In this document: positions 28,771-37,769 of the stretch, one piece after another
Layout: every line of letters starts with the position of its first letter
Position numbering within the stretch: position 1 is the stretch's first letter
NCBI RefSeq assembly: GCF_046600735.1
Contig: NZ_JBJMAW010000003.1
Coordinates: forward strand, 124,001-188,000
DNA from: Novilysobacter_A longmucuonensis
GTDB taxonomy: Bacteria > Pseudomonadota > Gammaproteobacteria > Xanthomonadales > Xanthomonadaceae
DNA: 64,000 nt
Reading direction: 5' to 3'
The notes under the pieces: model-generated
What the model was told of the DNA's origin: nothing
The model's database searches: none
Seen by the model: only the letters and a program-made list of their open reading frames with translations
Position numbers and translations under genes: made by a program

Positions 28771-29331
28771 CTACGGCGACAGCGTGTCTTCGAGCTGCCC
28801 ACGCACCGCGCCGCCCGGGTACTCGGCGTTGTGCACGTTGACGTAGAACTGCTCGGGATTCATCAGGATTTCGAAAACGGTGGCGAGCGGCTCGCCGGTA
28901 TTCGGATCGCGGGTGAATGCGGGACTGCCGCTCGGCAGGATGCGGTCCTGCGCGATGCAGTCGGCCGATCGGCCGTCCTGTGGCCATGCCAAGGTGACGA
29001 CGGCCGGGCCGTTTTCTCCGGGGCTGCCGCGATGGATGTGGGCCTGGCGGCCATTGCCGGGCGGCAGTGACAGTTCGCCGATGCGATCGACCTGGACTAC
29101 GTAGCACAGCGTGGTGGTGTTGGCGTCGATGCCGAACACATAGGCTTCGCCGCGGCCGTCCGGGTCGCCGACGATGCGGCGGTTGGTGGCGCCAGTCGCC
29201 ACTTCCTGGCGGCCGTCCAACGAGGCTTCGAGCACGATGTTGAGGTGACCGGCTTGCAGCGGGCTGGCAATCAGGCAGGCCGCGGCGAGCGTGGTGGCGA
29301 CCGCAACGGCGTTCAGGCGGGGGAGGTTCAC
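28771..29331 (-). CDS. secreted CHRD-domain protein
   Basis: A 186-residue protein. A signal peptide ends ASPLQAG, then comes one CHRD domain: EASLDGRQEV at its start, GEAYVFGIDANTTTLCYVV in the middle, IHRGSPGENGPAVVTL and a final FYVNVHNAEYPGGAVRGQL. CHRD domains occur in chordin and in bacterial secreted proteins; the bacterial role is unknown. The GTG at 29331 is the likely start because a strong AAGGAGA lies 8 nt before it; an ATG at 29385 would put 18 extra polar residues before the signal peptide. Confidence 0.8.
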   Translation of the reverse strand: MNLPRLNAVAVATTLAAACLIASPLQAGHLNIVLEASLDGRQEVATGATNRRIVGDPDGRGEAYVFGIDANTTTLCYVVQVDRIGELSLPPGNGRQAHIHRGSPGENGPAVVTLAWPQDGRSADCIAQDRILPSGSPAFTRDPNTGEPLATVFEILMNPEQFYVNVHNAEYPGGAVRGQLEDTLSP

Positions 29332-29665
29332 GGGGGTCTTCTCCTTGGGTGGGGTGCCAATCGAGTTGGCGATCTGCAGGTTCATAGCCGCACCGGCGCA
29401 GCCGGGATCATCCGCGCGCGCGCCGCGTCTGTGACGCTAGCCACGGGCTCATCTACCTTGCGTGAAATGTGGGTGCGGCTCGCTGATAGCGAGTGTGGCC
29501 CGGGCTACCCCCCGGTTCTTCAGACAGGCGCGCAGGAGATGTCCTGTGCGCCACGCAGTAAGCGCCTGTTTGGCGGGATCACCTGAAGCGAGATGCGCCC
29601 AGTGCCGCCCTTGCGGCATGATCACCCTCCCGGGGGCCCGGCTCCCATCCCACCCTGGAGTGTCC
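29332..29665. other. divergent spacer between CHRD and DUF885 genes, with a strong hairpin
   Basis: No gene is seen. Arms GGCGCGCAGGA (29527-29537) and TCCTGTGCGCC (29542-29552) form an 11-bp stem with a GATG loop about 115 bp before the DUF885 start. It could be a leader hairpin of that gene or a stray palindrome. Confidence 0.35.
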
Positions 29666-31528
29666 ATGCGTCGTGTCCTTGCCGTCTCCGCCCTGACCCT
29701 GGCGCTGTGCGCCGCCTGCTCGCATGTGGCGCCGACCGCCGCCACCGCGCCCGCGGCCACGCCGGTGGAGACCGGCGCGACCACTGCGGACGCGCGCCTC
29801 AATGCGTGGTTCGAGCGCAAGTACGAGGAGCAGCTGCAGTTCAGCCCGATCCGGATGACCTTCCTCGGCCGCAAGGACCGCTACGCCGAGCTTGACGACA
29901 TGTCGCGCGAAGCCGCCGAGCAGCAGCTGGCGTGGCAGGTCGCGGCGCTCGAGGAGATGAAGTCGAGCTTCGATTACGGCGCGCTCGGCGATGACGCCAA
30001 GCTGTCGTGGGACCTGTTCGAGTACCAGACCGAGACCGCCCAGGCTGCCGACCGCTTCAGCGAGCACCACTATCCATTCGAGCAGATGGGCGGCGCGCAG
30101 TCGTTCCTGCCGACGTTCCTGATCAACTTCCACAAGGTCGAGGACGAGTCCGACTACACCGCCTATGTGGCGCGCCTTCGCGAGGTGCCGCGCGCGTTCG
30201 GGCAGTTGATGGACCAGGTGAAGCGTTCGGCCGAGCTCGGCATCCGGCCGCCGCGCTTCGCCCATGAAGGCGTGATCGAACAGGCTGGCAAGGTCGTCAC
30301 CGGCGCGCCGTTCACCGACGGCGAGGACAGTGCGCTGTGGGCCGACGCGCAGGCCAAGGCCGATGCGCTGGTGGAGGCCGGCAAGATCGATGCGGCGCGC
30401 GCGCAGGAATTGAAAGCGGAAGCCCGCGCGGCGCTGGTCGAAGCGGTGCAGCCGGCCTTCGGCGAGGTCATCGCCTGGTTCGAGGCCGACCTGCCCAATG
30501 CGGCGGTCAACCCGTCCGGCGTCGGCAGCACCCATCCGAATGGGGAGGCGTACTACGCCGAGCGCCTGCGTGCGTCGACCACCACCGACCTGAGCGCCGA
30601 GGAAGTCCACCAGATCGGCCTGGCCGAGGTCGCGCGCCTGCGCGGCGAGATGGAGGCGCTGATGGACAAGGTCGGCTTCGACGGCGACCTGCAGGCGTTC
30701 TTCGAGTTCATCCATACCGACCCGCGCTTCAAGTACCCCGACACCGACGCCGGCCGTCAGGCCTATATCGACGATGCCACTGCGGCGATCGCCACGATCA
30801 AGCAGCAGTTGCCGAACTACTTCGGGCTGCTGCCGAAGGCCGACATCGTGGTCAAGCGCGTCGAGGCGTTCCGCGAGGTCGACGGCGCCGCGCAGCACTA
30901 CTACCCGAGCACGCCGGACGGTTCGCGCCCGGGTGTGTATTACGCGCATCTGTCGGACATGGACGCGATGCCAAAGACCGAGCTGGAGGTCATCGCCTAC
31001 CACGAGGGCCTGCCCGGCCATCACATGCAGATCGCGATCGCGCAGGAGCTCGAGGGCGTGCCGGAGTTCCGCAAGCAGGCCGGCTTCAGCGCCTATTCGG
31101 AAGGCTGGGGGCTGTACTCGGAATGGCTGGCGCGCGAGATCCCGGGCACCTACACCGACCCGTATTCGGAGTACGGCCGCCTGACCTCGGAGATGTGGCG
31201 CGCGATCCGGCTGGTGGTCGACACCGGCCTGCACGCCAAGGGCTGGACCCAGCAGCAGGCGGTGGCCTACATGTCCGAGAACAGCTCCATCCCGCAGGCG
31301 GCGGTCGAGGCCGAAATACGCCGTTACATCACCTGGCCGGGCCAGGCGACCAGCTACAAGATCGGCATGATCAAGATCCAGCAGCTGCGCGCGAAGGCCG
31401 AAGCCGAACTGGGCGAGGACTTCGACATCCGCGGCTTCCACGACGCGGTGCTCGGCGGCGGCGCGATGCCGCTGATGCTGCTGGAGCGCCGGATCGACCA
31501 GTGGATCGAGGACGAGAAGCAGGCCTGA
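29666..31528 (+). CDS. DUF885 family lipoprotein, putative metallopeptidase
   Basis: A 620-residue protein. The signal ends with LCAAC (Cys18), so it should be a lipoprotein. The DUF885 signature YHEGLPGHHMQ (an HExxGHH type zinc motif) lies near residue 453, followed by AYSEGWGLYSEWLARE. These features mark a zinc-dependent gluzincin-like peptidase fold. Xanthomonads carry several paralogues, thought to be peptide-degrading. A decayed piece of a paralogue seems to lie at 33589-33665. The ATG at 29666 precedes the signal directly. Confidence 0.85.
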   Translation: MRRVLAVSALTLALCAACSHVAPTAATAPAATPVETGATTADARLNAWFERKYEEQLQFSPIRMTFLGRKDRYAELDDMSREAAEQQLAWQVAALEEMKSSFDYGALGDDAKLSWDLFEYQTETAQAADRFSEHHYPFEQMGGAQSFLPTFLINFHKVEDESDYTAYVARLREVPRAFGQLMDQVKRSAELGIRPPRFAHEGVIEQAGKVVTGAPFTDGEDSALWADAQAKADALVEAGKIDAARAQELKAEARAALVEAVQPAFGEVIAWFEADLPNAAVNPSGVGSTHPNGEAYYAERLRASTTTDLSAEEVHQIGLAEVARLRGEMEALMDKVGFDGDLQAFFEFIHTDPRFKYPDTDAGRQAYIDDATAAIATIKQQLPNYFGLLPKADIVVKRVEAFREVDGAAQHYYPSTPDGSRPGVYYAHLSDMDAMPKTELEVIAYHEGLPGHHMQIAIAQELEGVPEFRKQAGFSAYSEGWGLYSEWLAREIPGTYTDPYSEYGRLTSEMWRAIRLVVDTGLHAKGWTQQQAVAYMSENSSIPQAAVEAEIRRYITWPGQATSYKIGMIKIQQLRAKAEAELGEDFDIRGFHDAVLGGGAMPLMLLERRIDQWIEDEKQA

Positions 31529-31839
31529 GCGAGGTGGACGGCTGACGGCGCAAACCGCTTCAGGCTGCCGCACGGTGTTGGCCAAGGAAGGCCAGAGTGG
31601 ATTCTGCAGCGCGGGGTCCGCGCCCGATCACGGCCGCTCGAAAGCTTCAAGGTCGAGACCGACCTGAAGCGGACGAGCCGTGCAGCGATGCTCACCGCAC
31701 GCCCGGCGCCCGGTGATCTTCGCCTCGCGTGCACCTGCGCTGTGGTGGTCTTGGAGAGGTGAATCCGGATTCCCCGGAGCATCGCTCGGGCTACACCAGT
31801 TGTCGTGAGTGGCTCGGTTAACCAAGGAGGAAAACCACG
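31529..31839. other. intergenic spacer without recognised gene
   Basis: No coding or RNA gene is recognised. Near 31592 there is a GGCCAGAGTGGATTCTG stretch reminiscent of the GGGTCAGAGTG motif of 24.7-26.3 kb. A strong AAGGAGGAAAA ribosome-binding site lies just before 31840. Confidence 0.4.
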
Positions 31840-32265
31840 ATGGCGGCCACTCTCGACCGGGCACATCCCGGGGCGCTGCACCCGTTTCATGCGGCCGTCC
31901 TCGCCGGGACCATCCCGCTGTTCCTGGCCGCCCTGCTGAGCGATATCGCCTACGCGCAGACCTACTACGTGCAGTGGACCAACTTCGCGTCCTGGCTGGT
32001 CTCCGGCGGTCTTTTGTTCGGCGGCATCGCGCTGGTGCTCGCGCTGGTCGGGCTGCGCCACCCTGATCGCCGTCGCGGGCGCTATTTCGTTTACTGCGCC
32101 CTCCTGCTGGCGATGTGGATCCTGGGTTTCGTCAATTCGCTGGTCCATGCCAAGGACGCGTGGGCGAGCATGCCCGGCGGCCTCATTCTTTCGGCGGTAG
32201 GGACCATCCTGGCCTGCGTGGCGACTTGGATCGGCTTCTCCAGCCTCCAAGGAGACAGGGCATGA
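31840..32265 (+). CDS. DUF2231-type small membrane protein
   Basis: A 141-residue protein with four predicted membrane helices (about 21-38, 48-70, 83-100, 110-130). The start HPGALHPFHAAVLAGTIPLFLAALLSDI resembles DUF2231 proteins, which often sit beside dehydrogenases of the sorbosone type. An AAGGAGG site lies 10 nt before the ATG. The stop overlaps the next gene as ATGA, so the two are translated together and the protein may serve as the membrane partner of the dehydrogenase. Confidence 0.75.
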   Translation: MAATLDRAHPGALHPFHAAVLAGTIPLFLAALLSDIAYAQTYYVQWTNFASWLVSGGLLFGGIALVLALVGLRHPDRRRGRYFVYCALLLAMWILGFVNSLVHAKDAWASMPGGLILSAVGTILACVATWIGFSSLQGDRA

Positions 32266-33563
32266 AGAGACAGGGCATGGAGCGTTCGAACCTGTTTGCC
32301 GTGCTCGCCGTCTCGGGACTGCTGGCGGCCTGTGGCAGCGACCCGGCCCCGCCGGATTTCGGTCCCGACCCGAGGCTGCCGGAGCCCCAGCGCGGGCTGC
32401 TGCCCAGCATGACGATCGCAAACCCAACGGAATGGGGCGACCAGCGGCCGACGGTGCCGCGCGGCTACTCCATCGCGCCGATCGCCACCGACCTCAAGGT
32501 CCCGCGCCAGACGCTGGTCCTTCCCAACGGCGACATCCTGGTGGCCGAAGGCCGCGGCGGCAACGCGCCGAAACTGAAGCCCAAAGACGTGATCGCCGGC
32601 TACATCGTGGGCGGGGGGACAAGCCCGGTAGAGGGCGGTGACCGGTTGACCCTGCTGCGTGATGCCGACGGCGACGGCACCTATGAAGGAAAGACGGTGT
32701 TTGCCGAGGATCTCAACGCGCCCTATGGTCTCGCGCTGGTGGATGGCCGGCTTTACGTGGCCAACCAGGATGCGCTGGTGCGCTTCGATTATCGCGATGG
32801 GCAGACCCGGGCAAGCGGGCCGCCGGTCGAGGTCACCGAGTTGCCGTCGGAGATCAACCACCACTGGACCAAGGCGCTGGCCGCCAGCCCGGATGGGCGC
32901 TTCCTCTACGTCGGCATCGGGTCCAACAGCAACATTACCGAGCGCGGAATGACCGCCGAGGCCAACCGGGCCGAGGTGTGGCAGGTGGATGCCGCGACCG
33001 GGGCGCACAGGCCCTACGCCACCGGCATGCGCAATCCCACTGCGCTCGCCATCCAGCCCGGGACGGATCAACTGTGGGCGGTGGTCAACGAGCGCGACGA
33101 ACTCGGTCCCAACCTTGTCCCCGATTACCTCACTTCCGTCCGCGAAGGCGCATTCTACGGATGGCCCTACAGCTACTGGGGCCAGCACGTGGACCCGCGC
33201 GTGCGGCCGCAGGATCCGGAGAAGGTCGCCTCGGCGATTGCGCCGGATTACAGTCTGGGGTCGCACATTGCCGCGCTCGGCCTGGACTTCTCCACGCCTG
33301 CGATGGGCGCCGATTTCGCCCAGGGCGTGTTCATCGGCGAGCACGGTAGTTGGAACCGCAGCGATCCGGTCGGCTACAAGGTGGTGTTCGTGCCGTTCCG
33401 CGGCGGCCGCCCCGCCGGTGAACCGGTCGACTTCGTCACCGGCTTCCATGTCGATGGCAACACCTACGGTCGCCCGGTCGGCGTGACCGTGGATCCGCGC
33501 GGCGCGCTGATCGTGGCCGACGATCTGTCCAACATCATCTGGCGGGTGACTCCGGAGCGCTGA
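32262..33563 (+). CDS. sorbosone dehydrogenase-like (PQQ-type beta-propeller) lipoprotein
   Basis: A 433-residue protein with a lipobox LAAC (Cys about 24) and a six-bladed propeller of the L-sorbosone/soluble aldose dehydrogenase type: DLKVPRQTLVLPNGDILVAE, NAPYGLALVDGRLYVAN, ATGMRNPTALAIQPGTDQLW, NLVPDYLTSVREGAFYGWPY and FIGEHGSWNRSDPVGYKVVF. It probably oxidises a sugar or aldehyde in the periplasm with PQQ. A GAGACAGGGCATG block is duplicated at the start, so ATG 32262 or ATG 32277 can serve; the first one has the better ribosome-binding site. Confidence 0.82.
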   Translation: MKRQGMERSNLFAVLAVSGLLAACGSDPAPPDFGPDPRLPEPQRGLLPSMTIANPTEWGDQRPTVPRGYSIAPIATDLKVPRQTLVLPNGDILVAEGRGGNAPKLKPKDVIAGYIVGGGTSPVEGGDRLTLLRDADGDGTYEGKTVFAEDLNAPYGLALVDGRLYVANQDALVRFDYRDGQTRASGPPVEVTELPSEINHHWTKALAASPDGRFLYVGIGSNSNITERGMTAEANRAEVWQVDAATGAHRPYATGMRNPTALAIQPGTDQLWAVVNERDELGPNLVPDYLTSVREGAFYGWPYSYWGQHVDPRVRPQDPEKVASAIAPDYSLGSHIAALGLDFSTPAMGADFAQGVFIGEHGSWNRSDPVGYKVVFVPFRGGRPAGEPVDFVTGFHVDGNTYGRPVGVTVDPRGALIVADDLSNIIWRVTPER

Positions 33564-33588
33564 CCGGCCGTGGTGTCGTGCCGCCGGT

Positions 33589-33665
33589 GTCGGCGGTGGC
33601 CTACTTCTCCGAAAACAGCGCTGTCCCGCTACCGATGATCAGCCGAATTGCGTCGCTACGTCCAA
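33589..33665 (+). pseudogene. short remnant of a DUF885 paralogue
   Basis: The DNA reads AVAYFSENSAVP and, after a one-base shift, SAELRRYV. It lines up with AVAYMSENSSIP...EAEIRRYI in the DUF885 gene (31257-31330). Both frame and flanks are lost. Confidence 0.45.
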
Positions 33666-33696
33666 CTCCGGTCGATGCAAAGGTTTTGTGCGCGGA

Positions 33697-34671
33697 TCAG
33701 GCTTTTTTCGTGGGCGCTTCGTCGCGGAAGCGCGCGCCGCACGGGCGGCCGCGGTTGACCTGCAGTTCGAGCACGTCCGGCCGGGAGTAGTGGCCGAACG
33801 GGTCGAAGTTCTGGCGCTCGCCGCGCACTACCGCCGGGTCGAGTTCGGCCACCATCAGTCGTTCCTCGCCGACGCACGGCGGCAGCAGCCATTCGCCGGT
33901 GGGCGCGGCGATGCAGGAGCCGCCGTTGGCGCAGACCTCCGGCAGCGCTGCGCGCAGGATATCGGCATGCGGCAGGTGCGGCGGGATGTCCTCGCGGCGC
34001 AGCAGGCCGCTCACCGAGAGCGCGTAGCTGCGGCCTTCGCGCGCAAGATGGCGGGTGAGGTCGGCGGTGTTGTTCGCGTTGCCGGGCCAGACTGCGATGT
34101 GCAGGTCCTCGCCTTGTGCGTACAGGGCCGAGCGCGCCAGCGGCATCCAGTTTTCCCAGCAGTTCAAGCCGCCGAGCGTGAAGCTATCGAGCGCGAAGCA
34201 CTGCAGCCCCTGGCCATCGCCCGGCGACCAGACCAGGCGCTCCTCATAGGTCGGCATCAGCTTGCGGTGCACGTTGCGGATCTCGCCGCGGTCGTCGATC
34301 AGCACCAGCGAGCAGTAGAGGCTGTGGCCGCGCTCACGCGCGCGCTCGATGCATCCCAGCGCGACCCAGAGCCGCCCCTTTCGCGCGGCCGCGCGCACCG
34401 GCGCGAGGTCGTCGCGCGTGAGATCGACCGCCTGCTCGGCGTAGTGGGCGAACAGCGCTTTTTGCAGCGCAGACTCGAATCGTGCGCCCTCGGTATGTTC
34501 GACCCAGAACGGGTAGCCGGGCGCCAGCGCTTCGCCGAAGGCAACCAGTCGGCTGCCCGCGGCGGCGGCCTGCGTGACCCAGTCGGCGACCTTGGCGACG
34601 GTGGCGTCGCGGTCCAGCCAGACCGGCGCGATCTGGGCGAGTGAGACGACGAGCGGTGAGGCCGTAGGCAT
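33697..34671 (-). CDS. carbon-nitrogen hydrolase, nitrilase type
   Basis: A 324-residue nitrilase-superfamily enzyme. The catalytic triad is visible: Glu48 in FGEALAPGYP, Lys137 in HRKLMPTYEE and Cys171 in GGLNCWENW. The GLNCWENWMPLAR text matches true nitrilases/cyanide hydratases rather than amidases. It would convert a nitrile to an acid and ammonia. The start at 34671 gives a standard N-terminus (PLVVSLAQIAPVWLD). Its downstream end lies near the DUF885 remnant. Confidence 0.85.
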   Translation of the reverse strand: MPTASPLVVSLAQIAPVWLDRDATVAKVADWVTQAAAAGSRLVAFGEALAPGYPFWVEHTEGARFESALQKALFAHYAEQAVDLTRDDLAPVRAAARKGRLWVALGCIERARERGHSLYCSLVLIDDRGEIRNVHRKLMPTYEERLVWSPGDGQGLQCFALDSFTLGGLNCWENWMPLARSALYAQGEDLHIAVWPGNANNTADLTRHLAREGRSYALSVSGLLRREDIPPHLPHADILRAALPEVCANGGSCIAAPTGEWLLPPCVGEERLMVAELDPAVVRGERQNFDPFGHYSRPDVLELQVNRGRPCGARFRDEAPTKKA

Positions 34672-34825
34672 GGCGAGGTCGTTCCGAAGTGACGGGGCGG
34701 AGGCGAGCGACCATGGTGCCACGCACCGCCTTGCCAAACGCCCCTCGCCAGCGGACACATGGTTCCAGCGACGTGCAACCCTTTCCCTAGCCTGCATTCG
34801 CGCCAGCGCCTGATCGGACCGGCAT

Positions 34826-34858
34826 GAAAAAAGCCCGGCCGATCGGCCGGGCTTTCTT
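34826..34858 (-). terminator. rho-independent terminator of the csbD-like gene
   Basis: AGCCCGGCCGATCGGCCGGGCT is a perfect hairpin at 34832-34853. Read on the minus strand it is followed by a run of six T. It lies 123 bp after the CsbD stop and can also act on plus-strand transcripts. Confidence 0.75.
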
Positions 34859-34980
34859 CATGACACGCACGGGGCGGTGTAATTGCTCGCTTGCCCCGTG
34901 CGGGACGAGCCGGTCGCCTGCTACCTTGCTATCGGATCGCCGGCTTCCGGCCGATCAGACGCTCGCTCGTTCCGACAAAC

Positions 34981-35166
34981 TCAATGCCGGCGCTCGTCCC
35001 GAGCGTCGTCCGACGCCTTGCCGACCTCGCGCTGGACCTTGCCGGCGTTCTTCTCGAGGTTGCCCTTGGCTTCCTGCGAACGGTCACCGGTGATTTTGCC
35101 GGCGCCTTCCTTCATGGCGCCGCTGACCTGGTGCTTGCTGCCTTCCTGACGGTTCTTGTCGACCAT
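34981..35166 (-). CDS. CsbD family stress protein
   Basis: A 61-residue hydrophilic protein (VDKNRQEGSKHQVSGAMKEG, then AGKITGDRSQEAKGNLEKNAGKVQ). This is the short glycine/lysine-rich CsbD fold, a general-stress protein of unknown action. Its first 27 codons and about 100 bp of upstream DNA are duplicated in a truncated copy at 36803-37075. Confidence 0.88.
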   Translation of the reverse strand: MVDKNRQEGSKHQVSGAMKEGAGKITGDRSQEAKGNLEKNAGKVQREVGKASDDARDERRH

Positions 35167-35584
35167 TGTTCTGCTCCTCGAATCCCGCCGGGGGGAAGAC
35201 GGGTTGTAGGTGATTTGTAACGCAGCGGGCGTCTGGCCGCGGTGAACCTGCGGCCTATTCAGGCCCCTCGGCGAAGTAGCCGTTCAGCTCCGCAGGGTGG
35301 GTCGCGCGCCGCGTACCCGCTCACCTCCGATCACCGAAGTCACTGGCGCCTCCGCCAGCTGCGCCGACCCGCTGCCAAGGTGCCTGTGTTCAGGCACCAG
35401 ACATCATCTCCACTTCATGGCGCCCGCTGTACTTTTTCGGGGACTGCGGGCCTTGGCTTGCCGATCCCTCCGCTGTCAGCACAGCAGTCGCTTGTCGCGT
35501 CCGCGGCACCGCCAGCGGCGCCAGCGCCAGTTCCGGCCGACGAGGCGATTGCGCATTCCACTTGCCATCAGAAGGGAGAACCCC
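35167..35584. other. spacer between csbD-like gene and membrane-protein gene
   Basis: Holds the csbD leader (35167-35270, duplicated at 36974-37080) and then about 310 bp without recognised features. A GAAGGGAGAA ribosome-binding site precedes 35585. Confidence 0.4.
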
Positions 35585-36586
35585 ATGGCCGCAGTCACTG
35601 AATCCGCTATCGCCTCGCCAGCCGCCAAGCGCGCTTCGTGGGGCGCGATCCTCGCCGGCGTCGTCATCGCCCTCGCCGTGCATGTGCTGATGGGGGTGCT
35701 CGGCATCGCCATCGGCGCCAGCGTCATCGATCCGATGTCCGAAGCAAATCCGGTCGAAGGGATCGGCATCGGGTCCGGCATCTACTTCGTCATCACCGTC
35801 ATCGTGGCGATGCTGGCTGGCGGATGCGTCGCCGGCGCGCTCGCAGTCATCCAGACGCGCCGCGACCGTACATTGCACGGTCTGGCGATGTGGAGCGTGG
35901 TGACCCTGTTGACGGTGATGCTGCTGGCGACCGGGCTGGGCCGCCTCATCGGCGGCACCATGAACATCGTGGGCCAAGGTCTTTCACAGGCCGGCGACGC
36001 CGCTTCGGCGCTGGCCGAACCGGTCGCCGGTGAGGTCCAGGAGCAGATGCAGGAGGCCGACCTGGATATCGACGCGCTGCGCCAGGAAGCCGCCGAGTTG
36101 CTGCGTGACGCCGGAATACGACCGGGCGATATCGAGGAGGACACTGAACAGGTGCGTGCACAGGCCGGCCAGGCGCTGGAACGTGCCGCGCGTGATCCGC
36201 AGGCCGCCGACCAGGCGTTCCAGCAGGTTTTCGACCGCATCCAGCAGTCGGCTCGCGAGACCATGGATGACGTCGATCGCGACGCTCTGGTCAACCTGGT
36301 GGTCGAGCGCACCGACATGAGCCGGGCGGAGGCCCAGCAGACCGTCGCCAATTGGGAACGCAGCTATGCACAGGCCTATCAGCAGTCCCGCGCGACATGG
36401 GAGCAGGCCAAGGCGCGCGCCGAACAGAAGGCACGCGAATGGGGCCAGCAGTCCGCCGAAGCGGTAGCCTCCGCCGCATGGTGGAGCTTCCTGGTGCTGG
36501 TGCTGGGCGCCATCGCCGCGGCGATCGGCGCCAACCTCGGCTCCAGCCGGATGGTGGTGGCCACGCGCGCGGACGTACACCGATAA
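35585..36586 (+). CDS. membrane protein with central coiled-coil, PhnA-like/YrzE-like annotation group
   Basis: A 333-residue protein. Three helices lie in the N-terminal third (about 18-42, 58-82, 97-118). A long hydrophilic, Gln/Glu/Ala-rich helical region follows (about 140-300), and a final C-terminal membrane helix (about 298-320, WWSFLVLVLGAIAAAIGANL). It occurs near CsbD-type stress genes in related bacteria. The function is unknown; the long polar helix suggests a structural or scaffold role. The ATG at 35585 has a good ribosome-binding site; longer frames upstream are not coding-like. Confidence 0.7.
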   Translation: MAAVTESAIASPAAKRASWGAILAGVVIALAVHVLMGVLGIAIGASVIDPMSEANPVEGIGIGSGIYFVITVIVAMLAGGCVAGALAVIQTRRDRTLHGLAMWSVVTLLTVMLLATGLGRLIGGTMNIVGQGLSQAGDAASALAEPVAGEVQEQMQEADLDIDALRQEAAELLRDAGIRPGDIEEDTEQVRAQAGQALERAARDPQAADQAFQQVFDRIQQSARETMDDVDRDALVNLVVERTDMSRAEAQQTVANWERSYAQAYQQSRATWEQAKARAEQKAREWGQQSAEAVASAAWWSFLVLVLGAIAAAIGANLGSSRMVVATRADVHR

Positions 36587-36802
36587 GCGCTGCACAGGCG
36601 TGCCGCTCATTGATGGCGAGGACACCGGCGAATCAGTGATGCGTCGGCGTTTTCCGCGGAGTGACAGCAGCCCGCCGCTGGCTGGCTGCTGTGCGGAGAC
36701 GCAGGCGTGAAGTTGCAATTCCACCTGACGCTGAGGCCCCTTCCCGATAGCGGGTGTCTCCGAGCGCCGGCTCGACCTCGACCACTTCCGGAAACAGCTC
36801 GT

Positions 36803-36973
36803 TCAGCCCCGGAACGGCCGACGCCGTGCTGCCACGGGTGCTGACCGCGCCGCTGGTTCTGCGCGCATATTGCTCGTGATACGCACATCGACGCCGGTGA
36901 TCTTGCCGGCGCCTTCCTTCATGGCACCGCTGACTTGGTGCTTGATGCCTTCCTGACGATTCTTGTCGACCAT
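36803..36973 (-). pseudogene. truncated duplicate of the CsbD-family gene
   Basis: Starts VDKNRQEGIKHQVSGAMKEG and AGKITG, nearly identical to the intact gene at 34981-35166. It then shifts into unrelated codons (VDVRITSNMRAEP) and stops after 56 residues. The upstream DNA, through 37075, also matches that of the intact gene, so a segment of about 200 bp was copied and then cut. Confidence 0.75.
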
Positions 36974-37268
36974 GATCTGCTCCTCTTGACCTGCCGGGGG
37001 AAGCGGGTTTCAGGTTGTTCGTTACGTGGCGGGCGTCTAGCCATGGTGAATCCGGCGCCTGTTCAAGCCACGTGTCGAAGCGGCCGTTCAGGCCCGTGGG
37101 AAGCACGTTCGTGCGCGGCGGCTTCCACCCGGTCCGGACCGCTGGGGGACAGGCGGATTTCGATCGCGGAACGGATTGGCCGGTGACGCAATCGGATTAC
37201 GTGGGGATGTAAGCGCAGGCCGAACTGGGGGTGGGCTGGCGTGCCCTTAACCCTTGGAGAAACTGCCC

Positions 37269-37769
37269 ATGAACGTCCTGAGATCGCTTTCCCTGTCGCT
37301 CGCTGCGGCAGGCCTGGTCATGTCGGCTGCAGCGATCAGCCCGGCCCACGCTGCCAACGAGAACAGCGAACTGGCCGAGCTGCGCCATGCCATGACGCGC
37401 TTCAAAGCCCTCGATCACGCCTTTGTCGCCGGCTGGACCGAAGACATCACTGGGTGCCTGTCGTCGCCCGAGGGCGGCATGGGCCACCACTTCGCCGATT
37501 TCGGTGCGCTGCTGGACGGCGGCGCGGTGGAGGCGACCCGTCCGGAGTTGCTGGTCTACGCGCCGGACCACAGGGGCGGCCTGAAACTGGTCGCGGTGGA
37601 GTACCTGGTGTTCGCCGACGATTTGCAGGGCGATCCTATCCCGGAGCTGTTCGGTCAGCAGTTCCACTTCAATCCGGTGGTGGATGCCTGGGTGCTGCAT
37701 GCCTGGATCGGGCAGCACAACCCCAACGGCATGTTCGCCGACTGGAATCCGAACGTCAGTTGCGACTGA
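37269..37769 (+). CDS. secreted protein of unknown function
   Basis: A 166-residue protein with a clear signal peptide (cleavage after ISPAHA). The mature part has EDITGCLSSPEGGMGHHFAD and FADDLQGDPIPELFGQQFHF, then a C-terminal VLHAWIGQHNPNGMFADWNP and a final Cys. The two Cys could pair in the periplasm. I do not recognise the family with certainty; similar secreted proteins are found in several Proteobacteria. Start ATG 37269 follows a GGAGA site; an ATG at 37254 in the same frame adds five residues. Confidence 0.7.
   Translation: MNVLRSLSLSLAAAGLVMSAAAISPAHAANENSELAELRHAMTRFKALDHAFVAGWTEDITGCLSSPEGGMGHHFADFGALLDGGAVEATRPELLVYAPDHRGGLKLVAVEYLVFADDLQGDPIPELFGQQFHFNPVVDAWVLHAWIGQHNPNGMFADWNPNVSCD

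Noticed and set aside
29579..31585. A 668-codon minus-strand frame opposite the DUF885 gene
   Set aside because: Shadow of the lipoprotein gene; no start context and no motif.
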